64,000 bases of DNA from Gammaproteobacteria bacterium (GTDB taxonomy: Bacteria; Pseudomonadota; Gammaproteobacteria; Pseudomonadales; Azotimanducaceae). The translations under genes and the position numbers were made by a program. The notes under the pieces are model-generated. The model made no database searches and was not told where the DNA came from. It worked only from the letters and a program-made list of their open reading frames with translations. The DNA lies in assembly GCA_003247835.1 (NCBI GenBank), contig QJYB01000024.1:1-64000 (forward strand). Reading direction: 5' to 3'. Positions within the stretch are counted from its first letter, which is position 1. The number at the start of each line of letters is the position of its first letter. Positions 43,554 through 51,931 of this stretch are shown piece by piece.

Positions 43554-44271
43554 TATCCGCGCCCCGCTGGAAGTACATGACCACGCTCTTACCCCAGAGC
43601 GGATTCATCAGCCACTCGAGCACTCGGGTGAGGGCGGGCTTCTTCATCAGATCCCAGACGAGCAGCCGGTGATAGGCACGCACGGGCCAGACGTCGGCGC
43701 CTCGAGACCAGAACAGGCAGCGCAGCCACCAGTACGGCGAGTGCAGCCCATGCGCCCAGTGACTCGCATAGCAGACCATATCCACCCGTTCGACGGCGTT
43801 TCTGAGCTGGCCCTTCCTGAAGATGCGCACATGGCCGCCCGGGACCTCGTGATAGGCATCTGACAGCTGCCAGCAGACCCACTCCGGGCCGAAGCGCGGA
43901 ACGCTGACGGCGAGCTGGCCGCCAGGCTTCAGCACCCGGTGGATCTCCCGCAGCATGGTTTCATAGTCCGGTACGTGCTCGAGCACTTCGGCGCAGATCA
44001 CCTTGTCGAATACGGCATCGGCAAAGGGCAGCCTGAGTCCCGAGCCGCAGGCAAAATCGACCCTGCGCGTCCGATCCTCCAGATCCTCGAACTCCCGGAA
44101 TCTGCCGACCGCGGTTCCGAGGTCCGCGAGGGACAGATCCAGGCCGATCACCGTCACGGCAGCCTCGAGATAGGCGGTGATGGCGTGGCGGCCTTCTCCG
44201 CAGCCCAGATCCAGAACCCGATCGCCGTCGCTGAGCGGGAAGTGCCGGAAGTCGACGGTGGTCAGACTCAT
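43543..44271 (-). CDS. Class I SAM-dependent methyltransferase (Methyltransf_11 type)
   Basis: This 242-aa protein has motif I 'RVLDLGCGEGRHAI', motif II 'VIGLDLSLADL' and the later 'FDKVICAEVLEHVPDYETM', typical of UbiE/Methyltransf_11 enzymes. 'ILREIHRVLKPGGQ'-like motif III is present. The C-terminal 70 residues are aromatic and basic, possibly for membrane or substrate contact. The gene overlaps the glycosyltransferase upstream by 4 bases and the toroid gene downstream by 11 bases. The substrate is unknown; a glycolipid or glycan is plausible from context. Confidence 0.88.
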   Translation of the reverse strand: MSLTTVDFRHFPLSDGDRVLDLGCGEGRHAITAYLEAAVTVIGLDLSLADLGTAVGRFREFEDLEDRTRRVDFACGSGLRLPFADAVFDKVICAEVLEHVPDYETMLREIHRVLKPGGQLAVSVPRFGPEWVCWQLSDAYHEVPGGHVRIFRKGQLRNAVERVDMVCYASHWAHGLHSPYWWLRCLFWSRGADVWPVRAYHRLLVWDLMKKPALTRVLEWLMNPLWGKSVVMYFQRGADSAT

Positions 44272-45557
44272 CCGGCCGGCGTCCGGGCATCGAGGATCTG
44301 CTGGTAGACGGCCGCGGTCTCCTGCGCCGCCCGGTTCCAGGAGAAGTGCTCGAGGACATGAGCACGTCCGGCCAGACCGATCCGTTCCCGGGTCGCCGGA
44401 TCCGCGGCGAGCAGATCACCGATGGCGCGCGCAAGCGCCTGAGAGTCGGCGGCAGGCACCAGCCGTCCGGCGCTGCCGACCACTTCGGGCAGCGCGCCAC
44501 CATTGGTGGAGACGAGCGGCACGCCGCAGGCCATGGCTTCCCCGGCAGGCAGGCCGAAGCCTTCGTACTCGGAAGGCACCACCGCCACTGCGGAGCTGGC
44601 GTAGAGGTGGCACATCTCGACCGGCAGGACGCCGTGCACGAATCGGATCCGGTCGCGCACCCGATACCGGTCGATGAGCTGCTCGGTGGTACCGCCCGGC
44701 TTCGGCCGGCCGATGAACAGCAGCCTGAGTTTCGGGAAACGGTCGCACAGCGCAGCGAAAGCCGGAATCAGATGCTGAGTCCCCTTGAGCGGCTGGTCCG
44801 CGCTGGCCGTGGTGATCAGCTGCCAGGGATTCCGTGCGATGCTCGGCTCCGGGCGGAAGGTATCCGTGTCGATACCATTGTGAATGACGTGAATGCGATC
44901 CTCGTCTATCTGGAAGGCCCGACGGATGTCCTGCTTGGATCTATGGCTGACAGTGATGATGTGCTCGAGCCGGCGGGCGACCCTGGTCTGCATCTTCAGA
45001 AAGTGATGCCAGCGGCGGATGAGCAGCCGGTGCTGCCAGTCCGGTGCGTGCGCGAGCGCGATGTCCCGATCCCAGGTGATCGGATGATGGATGGTGGTTA
45101 CCAGCGGTACGGGACCGTCCTGCAGCGACAGCGTGCCCCAGGACAGACACTGGTTGTCGTGAACGATGTCGAACTGCTCACCGGCCCGGGCCAGGAACGC
45201 TGTCACGCGACGTCCGAACGTGTAGGGCTCGGGAAATCCGCCGGTGGCCATGGAAAGCCATTCGAACGTATCGGTGAACGACTTGAGGTGCTTTGGCCGC
45301 AGGGCAGTGAGGTGGTTCTCGGCCGCAAAAAGGTTGAGTCCCGGCAGTCGTATCAGTCGGACCCGGTCGTCGGTCAGCGCCGGATAGGGCTCTCCGGAAA
45401 TGATGCTGACGTCGTGCCCGGCATCGACGAGCGCCTGAGCCAGGTATGTGAGGTAGACACCCTGTCCGCCGCTGTAGGGATTGCTCCGGTAACCGAGCAG
45501 GGCGATACGAAGCGGCCTGGCCGCACTGGGCTCCTTGGTCAGCGCCGGTTCGGACAT
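44268..45557 (-). CDS. Glycosyltransferase family 4 (GT-B fold)
   Basis: This 429-aa protein has an N-terminal acceptor domain, 'LGYRSNPYSGGQGVYLTYLA', with the GGxxxY loop used by GT4 enzymes. The donor domain has 'LLFIGRPKPGG' and the E(x7)E motif 'VVPSEYEGFGLPAGEAMACG'. It transfers an activated sugar at the cytoplasmic face of the membrane. I start it at the second Met (45557) because the first five track residues lack support. It is the first gene of an overlapping operon with a methyltransferase and a toroid protein. Donor and acceptor are unknown. Confidence 0.92.
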   Translation of the reverse strand: MSEPALTKEPSAARPLRIALLGYRSNPYSGGQGVYLTYLAQALVDAGHDVSIISGEPYPALTDDRVRLIRLPGLNLFAAENHLTALRPKHLKSFTDTFEWLSMATGGFPEPYTFGRRVTAFLARAGEQFDIVHDNQCLSWGTLSLQDGPVPLVTTIHHPITWDRDIALAHAPDWQHRLLIRRWHHFLKMQTRVARRLEHIITVSHRSKQDIRRAFQIDEDRIHVIHNGIDTDTFRPEPSIARNPWQLITTASADQPLKGTQHLIPAFAALCDRFPKLRLLFIGRPKPGGTTEQLIDRYRVRDRIRFVHGVLPVEMCHLYASSAVAVVPSEYEGFGLPAGEAMACGVPLVSTNGGALPEVVGSAGRLVPAADSQALARAIGDLLAADPATRERIGLAGRAHVLEHFSWNRAAQETAAVYQQILDARTPAG

Positions 45558-45654
45558 GAAAACCCCGGACAAAGAGCGGGGATTCTAATCAGTTACCCGG
45601 AGCCTAGCCACCGACGGCGCTCAGGAGGCGGGCGAGGATGCCCGTGCCAGCGCC

Positions 45655-46539
45655 TCAGCGGTCGTTGCTGACGGCCACCAGCGGCCGCGTGTGCCTGGGG
45701 TGAACGTGCTCATAGTCCTCGGCGTCGAGCTCGTGGACGTGGTGGAACAGGTTGGCGATCCACTGCTGCCCTTCCTGGGTCTTGCGCAGGAACCGCAGGC
45801 CTTCGGTGATGTAGGGATAGACGTGCGTGTAGAAGAACTCCGGGAAACCCGCCCGGAGCTCTGCCGAGTTGGCATAGCCGAGTCGCGTGGCTTCACCCGT
45901 CTCGACGAACTCCGAATACAGACGTGAGAGCTTCTGCGGATAGAGGGGATCGCCCATCTGTCCGATGAGGTCTGCTGCGCGGACCAGGCCGGGAAACGTG
46001 TCTACGCGTCGGTAGTGTCGATCCTCGGGTACCGGAAAGCGGGTCATCTCGATGTAGCTCGAGACGGTGGAGACGTCGATGGTCGGATCACCGGCGAAGC
46101 GTTCGCGGATGAAGATGCAGCTGCGGTTGACGTGGTAAGGCATCATGTAGGCGTCTGTCGAGCCGATGGGTGGCGTCACCCGATTGCCCTCGTCATCGAT
46201 AACGAAGCTGTCGACGTCGTCGTCGCGCAGCAGACCACGTACGTAGCCGATGTCGTGAAACAGCAGGGCGATCACCGCGTGCAGCCACTCGTGAGGGCTG
46301 ACGTCGCCCTGGGAGAGCAGGCGACCCCGCAGGATGGTCTGACCGACGTCGGTCACCAGCAGCGTGTGCTCCAGATCGTGATACGGGCAATCGCAGCCGA
46401 GCAATGTTTCCAGGGCGGTGTGCGCGGCCTGGTCGAGCACGTCCTCGTGGCCCAGATCGCGGTTCGGGAAAGCATCCCGATAGCGTTCGATGCTGTGGGC
46501 GACGAAGGCGTCGATGACGGTGCGATTCGGATTGAACAT
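45655..46539 (-). CDS. HD-domain metal-dependent phosphohydrolase
   Basis: This 294-aa protein has HD ligands in order: 'YHDLEHTLLVTDVG' (paired His), then 'ALLFHDIGYVRGLLRDD' (the HD pair) and a later Asp in the 'VRAADLIGQMGD' stretch. Such enzymes hydrolyse phosphate esters of nucleotides or second messengers. The N-terminus 'MFNPNRTVIDAFVAHSIERY' and the C-terminal 'KTQEGQQWIANLFHHVHEL' are not in any subgroup that I can name. It is divergent from metR with 173 bases between, and downstream of it lies the glycosyltransferase gene. Confidence 0.85.
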   Translation of the reverse strand: MFNPNRTVIDAFVAHSIERYRDAFPNRDLGHEDVLDQAAHTALETLLGCDCPYHDLEHTLLVTDVGQTILRGRLLSQGDVSPHEWLHAVIALLFHDIGYVRGLLRDDDVDSFVIDDEGNRVTPPIGSTDAYMMPYHVNRSCIFIRERFAGDPTIDVSTVSSYIEMTRFPVPEDRHYRRVDTFPGLVRAADLIGQMGDPLYPQKLSRLYSEFVETGEATRLGYANSAELRAGFPEFFYTHVYPYITEGLRFLRKTQEGQQWIANLFHHVHELDAEDYEHVHPRHTRPLVAVSNDR

Positions 46540-46672
46540 GCGTATTCCGACCTCTGTCAGCGCAGTGTATTCCAGCCCCGGGTACCGCTACGTGCGCTGG
46601 ACCACACTTTCCCGGCGGTCGGGTCGCGATAAGGGCCTTGCCGGCGGCCTTTTCACCAGAGTAGATCATGAA

Positions 46673-46678
46673 TATAAT
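46673..46678 (+). promoter_or_regulatory. Perfect -10 element of the metR promoter
   Basis: TATAAT lies 35 bases before the metR ATG, predicting a start near 46685. The position for the -35 (TTTTCA) is poor, consistent with activator dependence or a weak promoter. Confidence 0.5.
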
Positions 46679-46698
46679 GCATAGTCTTTGCGTTTCTT

Positions 46699-46715
46699 CA
46701 TGAGCCGAACTCATG
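46699..46715 (+). promoter_or_regulatory. Inverted repeat overlapping the metR start codon, MetR-box-like
   Basis: CATGAG, 5 bases, CTCATG: perfect 6-bp arms covering the metR ATG. The core TGAG-N5-CTCA differs by one base per arm from the MetR consensus TGAA-N5-TTCA. It could mediate autorepression. Confidence 0.4.
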
Positions 46716-47639
46716 TCTCACATCGAGCTCCGCCATCTCAAGACCCTGGTTGCGCTGCGCGATACGGGCAGCCTTGTCGAAGCCGCGGATCGCGTGTTCC
46801 TTACCCAGTCGGCGCTGTCACACCAGATCAAGGACCTGGAAACCCGGCTCGGCTGCACGCTTTTCGTCCGCAAGACCCGTCCGGTCCGCTTCACGCCCGC
46901 GGGCAAGCGGCTGCTGACCCTGGCAGATGAGGTACTGCCGGCCGTGCACAGTACGGAACAGGATCTGGCACGGCTTGCCGGCGGGGAATCCGGTCGCATC
47001 TTCATGGCCATCGAGTGCCACAGCTGTTTCGAATGGCTGCTGCCTGCCATCAACGAATACCGCGAACGCTGGCCCGACGTGGAGCTCGACATCTCGAGCG
47101 GCTTTCACTTTGCGCCGTTGCCGGCTCTGGCACGCGGAGATCTGGATCTGGTCATCACCGCGGATCCCGTGGAGGATCTGGGGCTCGCCTATCTGCCGCT
47201 GTTCAGCTACGAAGCAGAGCTCGCCGTGGCGCGGGATCACCCGCTGGCGGAAAAACCCTGGGTGGAGCCGCATGATCTGACCGGGGAAACGCTGATCGCC
47301 TACCCGGTGGATCGGAGCCGACTCGACATCTTCAGCTCGTTTCTGGAACCGGCCGGCGTGGAGCCGGCAACCGTACGCAGCGCGGAGCTCACCACCATGA
47401 TGATCCAGCTGGTGGCGAGCGGCCGCGGGGTAGCCTGTCTGCCGAACTGGGCGCTGCACGAATACCAGGAGCGGGAGTACGTGGTGGTCAAGTCCCTCGG
47501 CGAGGAAGGCGTCTGGCCGACGCTCTATGCCGCCGTCCGTCGCGACGAAGCGGATGCACCGTTCATCGTCGGTTTCCTGGACGTAGCCAAGCGCACCTGC
47601 TTCGCCAACCTGGTGGGCATCGTCACCGCCGAGGTCTGA
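46713..47639 (+). CDS. metR: LysR-family transcriptional regulator MetR
   Basis: This 308-aa protein aligns along its length with E. coli MetR. It has the helix-turn-helix 'LVEAADRVFLTQSALSHQIK', then 'GCTLFVRKTRPVRFTPAGKR', 'IFMAIECHSCFEWLLPAINE' and 'LIAYPVDRSRLDIFSSFL'. The 'IECHSC' segment is particularly characteristic. MetR activates metE, metH and other methionine genes with homocysteine as co-regulator. None of its usual targets lies next to it. The ATG lacks a good ribosome-binding site and sits inside an inverted repeat, which suggests autoregulation. Confidence 0.94.
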   Translation: MSHIELRHLKTLVALRDTGSLVEAADRVFLTQSALSHQIKDLETRLGCTLFVRKTRPVRFTPAGKRLLTLADEVLPAVHSTEQDLARLAGGESGRIFMAIECHSCFEWLLPAINEYRERWPDVELDISSGFHFAPLPALARGDLDLVITADPVEDLGLAYLPLFSYEAELAVARDHPLAEKPWVEPHDLTGETLIAYPVDRSRLDIFSSFLEPAGVEPATVRSAELTTMMIQLVASGRGVACLPNWALHEYQEREYVVVKSLGEEGVWPTLYAAVRRDEADAPFIVGFLDVAKRTCFANLVGIVTAEV

Positions 47640-47656
47640 ACCCTTCCGCCGGCGGA

Positions 47657-48226
47657 TCAGGGAACCAGCACCTCCTCGTGCCATGACGGATTGCCCAGGG
47701 TGAAGCGGCGCCGATCGTGGACACCGTTTTCCTGATTGAGATCCAGCCGCTCGATACGTTCCGGCAGGAGGAAGAAGCCACTGGCGGTTTCCGGGGCGAC
47801 CAGCGGCTCAGGAAGCAACAGAGATGCCAGCGTCTCGAGCAGCGCTTCGCGGCTGCCGATCGGTGTTCCCTGGGCCTGCACCCGGGTATAGAGCCAGTCG
47901 AGCTGTTTCGGAACCACGGGACGCAGTTGCCAGCTCTCCGCAACCAGCGCGGCCGGTACGGGCTCGGTAGTGCAGGTCAACCGGTACTGCACGTTGAGAC
48001 TCGGCAGCCACACGACCACGCTGACGTGAGCCAGGTGCGGGAACTTGGGGCTGGTGGCATTGACGAACACCGCCAGCCTGTCTGCCACGTCGCGCAGCAC
48101 CAGCGTACGCGCCTGGGGCATTCCGTGATCGTCCACGTTTGCCAGCGTGCACAGAGTTGCGCAGGGATCACCACGGCCCCGGGCGAGGGCCCGGTCTGTG
48201 GCGAGCAGCTCCAGCGGGTCGGTCAC
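47657..48226 (-). CDS. Pyridoxamine 5'-phosphate oxidase-like flavoprotein
   Basis: This 189-aa protein is read from the GTG at 48226. The FMN-binding split-barrel fold shows as 'CATLCTLANVDDHGMPQART', 'LVLRDVADRLAVFVNATSPK' and 'RLTCTTEPVPAALVAESWQL'. True PdxH has a fuller set of substrate residues, and here the C-terminus lacks the RLHDR block. It is therefore a PNPOx-like oxidoreductase, possibly binding FMN, F420 or heme. The GTG overlaps the stop of the upstream MBL gene (GTGA), so the two are translationally coupled. Confidence 0.82.
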   Translation of the reverse strand: MTDPLELLATDRALARGRGDPCATLCTLANVDDHGMPQARTLVLRDVADRLAVFVNATSPKFPHLAHVSVVVWLPSLNVQYRLTCTTEPVPAALVAESWQLRPVVPKQLDWLYTRVQAQGTPIGSREALLETLASLLLPEPLVAPETASGFFLLPERIERLDLNQENGVHDRRRFTLGNPSWHEEVLVP

Positions 48227-49134
48227 GGTGTGCCTGCTGTGGGGGTATCCGAGAGCAGGATGCGGATCCAGCGCTCCTCGCTGACGAATCCAGCACCCCA
48301 GGTGGCCCACTCGGCGGGCAGACCACGTGCGACGATGGCGTCTCCGTTCAGCCCCTCGTTACGACCTTCCCGTACTACCGCTCGGGTTGCCTCGATCATG
48401 TCGTGGCTGCGGCGAATGGCAGCCTTGTCTGTCAGGGGACCGTGCCCCGGGATCACGCGGATGTCTTCGGGGATGATCTTCAGTACCGTTTCCAGATTGT
48501 GCACGTAGCCATCCACGGAACCGCCAGATTCCACGTCGATGAATGGAAAGCTGTCGACGAACAGGTGATCGCCCATGTGAATGACGTTGGCGGATCTGAA
48601 CCAGACCACGCTGTCGCCATCCGTGTGTCCCCTGGGCAGGTGCAGCAGGGAGATCTGCTCGTCGTTGAAGTGCACGGTCACGCCGTCATCGTAGGTGACG
48701 AGGGGCAGTGCCGCCCGATCGGTGTTTTCCGTGCCGAGCAGTCGGATGCGTACGTTTTCCTGAGCGATGATGGTGCCGGTTCGGCCGAAGTAGGCGTTAC
48801 TCCCGGTGTGATCACCGTGATAGTGGGTGTTCAGCACCAGCTTCGGCTTGCCGCCGCCGATGCCATCGAGCGCCGCCTGAATGCGTTCCGCCAGCGGCGC
48901 GAACTGATCGTCGATGATGAGCGTGCCATCGGCACCGACGGAGACGCCGATGTTGCCACCGGCCCCGGCGAGCATGTACACGGAGCCCGCGACGGGCACG
49001 GCGGTGACCTCCACATTGGCAAAGCGGTCTGCCTCCTCTGCAGCCCGCGCCACCGTTGTGGCCAGCAGCAGGCAGAATGCCAGGCCGGCCCATGGGATCG
49101 AGCGAATCGTCGGGCCACGGTCGTCGTCGTTCAC
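48223..49134 (-). CDS. Periplasmic MBL-fold metallohydrolase
   Basis: This 303-aa protein has a signal peptide (about 1-31, 'WAGLAFCLLLATTVARAAEE'). The metal motif is 'NTHYHGDHTGSN' near residue 104. Further ligands lie in 'LPRGHTDGDSVVWF', 'VIHMGDHLFVDSF' and 'IPGHGPLTD'. This is the metallo-beta-lactamase fold of the quinoprotein-relay/SoxH-like or B3-like subgroup. The substrate is unknown. It is the first of a two-gene overlapping unit with the PNPOx-like gene. Confidence 0.9.
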   Translation of the reverse strand: MNDDDRGPTIRSIPWAGLAFCLLLATTVARAAEEADRFANVEVTAVPVAGSVYMLAGAGGNIGVSVGADGTLIIDDQFAPLAERIQAALDGIGGGKPKLVLNTHYHGDHTGSNAYFGRTGTIIAQENVRIRLLGTENTDRAALPLVTYDDGVTVHFNDEQISLLHLPRGHTDGDSVVWFRSANVIHMGDHLFVDSFPFIDVESGGSVDGYVHNLETVLKIIPEDIRVIPGHGPLTDKAAIRRSHDMIEATRAVVREGRNEGLNGDAIVARGLPAEWATWGAGFVSEERWIRILLSDTPTAGTP

Positions 49135-49155
49135 GGGTTCTCCTCGATGTGTGGC

Positions 49156-49926
49156 TCAGAAACGGAAGTAGAGGCCCGTCTGCTCATGATCCGCGAGGTC
49201 GGGCGGTGCGTTCATCTGGTGCGACTTGGCCAGTGTGTAGACGATGCCGTGACCGCCCGTCAGCAGCGCGTCACGGATCATACCGTCGGGATCGACGCTT
49301 TCCGCCCTCGTGAGCAGCCGTTCGAAGGTATAGATGAAGCTGTTCGAGTGGCGGGCCCGGGTTGGCGTGCCGTAGAACAGGGCGTACTGCAGCGCCGGTG
49401 TATCGCCCAGCGCGAAGTGTGCTTCCAGCAGGCGGCGTGAGAAGAGCTCGGTATCCCGACCGGAGTTGGCGAACAGCTTGCTCTGCTCCTCGGGCGTCAC
49501 CGTCCCATCCGCCAGCGAGCTCTGGCTGGAAATGAACAGAAAACCGGCGATGGTGCCGAGCTGCGATCGAACCGCCCGGTAGATCTGCATGAACGCTTCC
49601 TGGCGGGCGTGGAACTCGCTCTCCGCCATTTTCTCGGACTGGATCACAGCCTGCTCGGCCGTGCGCTGGATTTCCTCGGCCTGGGCCCGAAGCGCCAGAG
49701 TGTTCTGCTCGAGCTCCTTTTTCTGCAGGAAGTAACCGATGACCAGCCAGAGGAAGGCGAGTGGTGCAAAGGCGCCCTCGAAGAAGCTGCCGAGCTCGGC
49801 AGCCGGCATCTGTACGAACTCGACCCAGCCGACATCCTGGGCCACGTAGTACGAGCCGAGCAGCAGCCAGGCCAGGGTCAGGCCGAGACCCAGCCAGATG
49901 CGCCAGTCCGGAGCAGGTTGCGGCAA
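49156..49926 (-). CDS. Uncharacterised membrane protein with coiled coil
   Basis: This 256-aa protein has two N-terminal membrane helices ('LGLGLTLAWLLLGSYYVA' and 'GAFAPLAFLWLVIGYFL'). The latter is followed by 'QKKELEQNTLALRAQAEEIQ', a coiled coil that continues to about residue 110. The 'F-x-PLAFLWLV-GY-Q-ELxxNT-AL' pattern recurs in many unnamed bacterial membrane proteins. The cytoplasmic C-terminal domain (about 110-256) has no motif that I know. A second small membrane-protein gene lies 8 bases upstream, implying a paired function. Confidence 0.75.
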   Translation of the reverse strand: MPQPAPDWRIWLGLGLTLAWLLLGSYYVAQDVGWVEFVQMPAAELGSFFEGAFAPLAFLWLVIGYFLQKKELEQNTLALRAQAEEIQRTAEQAVIQSEKMAESEFHARQEAFMQIYRAVRSQLGTIAGFLFISSQSSLADGTVTPEEQSKLFANSGRDTELFSRRLLEAHFALGDTPALQYALFYGTPTRARHSNSFIYTFERLLTRAESVDPDGMIRDALLTGGHGIVYTLAKSHQMNAPPDLADHEQTGLYFRF

Positions 49927-49934
49927 GTAACCGC

Positions 49935-50180
49935 CTAGCTGCTGGCGTCGCCGCCGGAGCTGCCGTCGCCGGGCGGGGCTGCCGGTTGGGTCGGTGCCGG
50001 CGGCGGCACGCTCTGGCTCGCCGTGCGGGCAGGTTCGGTCCCGCCCGACTGAGCGCGGCGGATCTCTGCAACATCGCGCTGGATTTCGCTCATCCGGAAG
50101 ATGAGGTCAGGCAGCTGGTCCGTGACCCGCCAGAGCAGATAGGCGATGGCCAGCAGAACGAGGAACGAAAAGAATCCCAT
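49935..50180 (-). CDS. Small single-pass membrane protein with Pro/Ala/Gly-rich tail
   Basis: This 81-aa protein has one N-terminal helix ('MGFFSFLVLLAIAYLLWRV'), a short amphipathic segment 'IFRMSEIQRDVAEIRRAQ' and a disordered Pro/Ala/Gly/Ser tail. It lies 8 bases upstream of the coiled-coil membrane-protein gene and probably shares its mRNA. No family is recognised. Confidence 0.65.
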   Translation of the reverse strand: MGFFSFLVLLAIAYLLWRVTDQLPDLIFRMSEIQRDVAEIRRAQSGGTEPARTASQSVPPPAPTQPAAPPGDGSSGGDASS

Positions 50181-50308
50181 TGGCTGCAGCTTCCTTCGGT
50201 GTCGGGGTGCACAGGTATACCGGCTGATGGTGGCGGAGTCCAGACACGGCCCGCCGGGCCCCGCCGCAACGGCTCGCTGATCGGTTCGGCGATCTCTACA
50301 CTCGCTGC

Positions 50309-51226
50309 ATGGATGCAGGTAGTGTCCCGGAGCGACTCGGGGATTTCCGCGAACGGCTGATTCGAGTATTCGGCGCCGCGGGCGCCGAGAGTGTGCTCGC
50401 CACCATGACCGCGAGCAAGCGGACGGGCTATGTGGTCAATCCTCTGGCGGATGGCGACTGGATGCCGATCGGCACACCCATACCGGGTCTGCCGGGCTGC
50501 TTCTCGGTGCTTCCACAGGCGCGGCGGTCGCTGCTGGAACATCCGGCGGTGGCGGCGGGTGGTTTCTACCCGATGAACCCGTCGAGCGTCTATGCGGCCC
50601 GCGCGCTCGATGTGGATGGCAGCATGGAAGTGCTGGACCTGGCGGCGGCGCCGGGTGGTAAGACCCTGCTGCTCGCCATGGCCATGAACAACGCGGGCCG
50701 GATCGCCGCGGTGGAACCGGTTAAAGGACGCTTCCACCGGATGCGGGCCAACCTCGCCCGCTGTGGTGTGACAAACGTCCAGTTCTATGCTGCGGACGGC
50801 CGTTCCATCGGCCGCAAGGTTCCGGGGCGCTTCGATCGCGTGCTGCTGGATGCACCCTGCTCCTCCGAAGCGCGCATTCGCCTGGACGATCCGGCGACCT
50901 TCCGTCACTGGAAGCTGCGCAAGATCAGGGAGACCACCCGCAAGCAGCGGGGTCTGATCCGATCCGCCTTCGATGCGCTCAAGCCCGGTGGCGAGATGGT
51001 GTACTGCACCTGTGCATTCTCGCCGGAGGAGAACGAACTGGTGGTGGCGCATCTGCTGGAAGCCGAGACGGCAGCGGACGTGCTGCCGAGTGCAGCGCCC
51101 GGTGCACCGGGACTCACGGTCTGGGCTGATCGAGCCCTCGATGCGCGACTCGAGCACTGCCGCCGTCTGCTGCCGGACGATCTCTTCGACGGCTTCTTCC
51201 TGGCCAGGATCCGGAAGGGACGGTGA
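50309..51226 (+). CDS. RNA (cytosine-5) methyltransferase, NOL1/NOP2/Sun (RsmB/RsmF) family
   Basis: This 305-aa protein has SAM motif I 'VLDLAAAPGGKTLLLAMAM', the motif IV catalytic region 'VLLDAPCSSEARIR' and the motif VI nucleophile in 'YCTCAFSPEENE', which provide the two cysteines of m5C RNA methyltransferases. It is much shorter than RsmB (429) or RsmF (479) of E. coli: it has the catalytic core with a brief N-terminus but no NusB-like or PUA-like domain. The target could be rRNA or tRNA. Its stop overlaps the GTG of the next gene (GTGA). Confidence 0.9.
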   Translation: MDAGSVPERLGDFRERLIRVFGAAGAESVLATMTASKRTGYVVNPLADGDWMPIGTPIPGLPGCFSVLPQARRSLLEHPAVAAGGFYPMNPSSVYAARALDVDGSMEVLDLAAAPGGKTLLLAMAMNNAGRIAAVEPVKGRFHRMRANLARCGVTNVQFYAADGRSIGRKVPGRFDRVLLDAPCSSEARIRLDDPATFRHWKLRKIRETTRKQRGLIRSAFDALKPGGEMVYCTCAFSPEENELVVAHLLEAETAADVLPSAAPGAPGLTVWADRALDARLEHCRRLLPDDLFDGFFLARIRKGR

Positions 51227-51918
51227 GCACGGACCCGCTCCTCTATGCCGTGCTGCTGCCGCTGATCTTCTGGGCGGTATACCACTACTATCACGATCGC
51301 CACCGGCCCGAGCCGGTGATGAACCTGGTGATCACCCTGGGGCTGGGCGTGGCGGCGTCGCTGTTGGCGTCACTCGGCTATCTGGGTCTGGAGCGTCTGG
51401 GCTGGCGATTCGACGCGCTGGCGCTCGCCGAGTCCAACGTACCTGGGCTCATTCTCTACGCGGTGCTGGGCATTGGTCTCATTGAGGAACTCGCCAAGCT
51501 CGCGCCGTTCGTGCTGGTGGTCGTGCGCTTCAGGGATTTCGACGAGCCCTTCGACGGCATCGTCTACGCATCGTTCCTGGCCCTTGGCTTTGCCATGGCG
51601 GAGAACTATCACTACGCGAATCACCTTTCGGCGACGGAAGCCATCGCCCGCGGGTTTGCCGCGCCGGTGGTGCACATCGTCTTCGCCTCCCTCTGGGGTC
51701 ATCACGTGGGTCTTGCGGCGCTCGAGCGGCGCCCGATCCTGCCCGTGGCGCTCCGCTGGCTTGCGATCACGGCCGTGCTGCACGGCGGCTACGACGTGAT
51801 CGTGCTGGCGTTCTCGGAATCCGCGCTGCTGGTCGCGTCTCTTGGCGTGATCACGGTCTGGGTCTGGCGTCTGCGCCTCATATGGCGTCTCGGTGGCCGA
51901 TCGAATCCGGCGGACTGA
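51223..51918 (+). CDS. PrsW-family intramembrane protease
   Basis: This 231-aa multipass protein is read from the GTG at 51223. It has the PrsW catalytic Glu pair in 'IGLIEELAKLAPFVLVV' (EExxK), the second-motif Glu in 'ALGFAMAENYHYANHL' and His residues in 'HIVFASLWGHHVG'. These match the CPBP/PrsW glutamic intramembrane protease group. Bacillus PrsW cleaves an anti-sigma factor, but no such partner is near. It overlaps the RNA methyltransferase stop by 4 bases, so the two form a short operon. Confidence 0.87.
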   Translation: MSTDPLLYAVLLPLIFWAVYHYYHDRHRPEPVMNLVITLGLGVAASLLASLGYLGLERLGWRFDALALAESNVPGLILYAVLGIGLIEELAKLAPFVLVVVRFRDFDEPFDGIVYASFLALGFAMAENYHYANHLSATEAIARGFAAPVVHIVFASLWGHHVGLAALERRPILPVALRWLAITAVLHGGYDVIVLAFSESALLVASLGVITVWVWRLRLIWRLGGRSNPAD

Positions 51919-51931
51919 CGCGACAGCTGAT

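Noticed and set aside
46631-46654. Terminator-like AAGGGCC...GGCCTTTT in front of metR
   Set aside because: The stem is short with a bulge, the T-run is only four, and no gene ends there in that direction.
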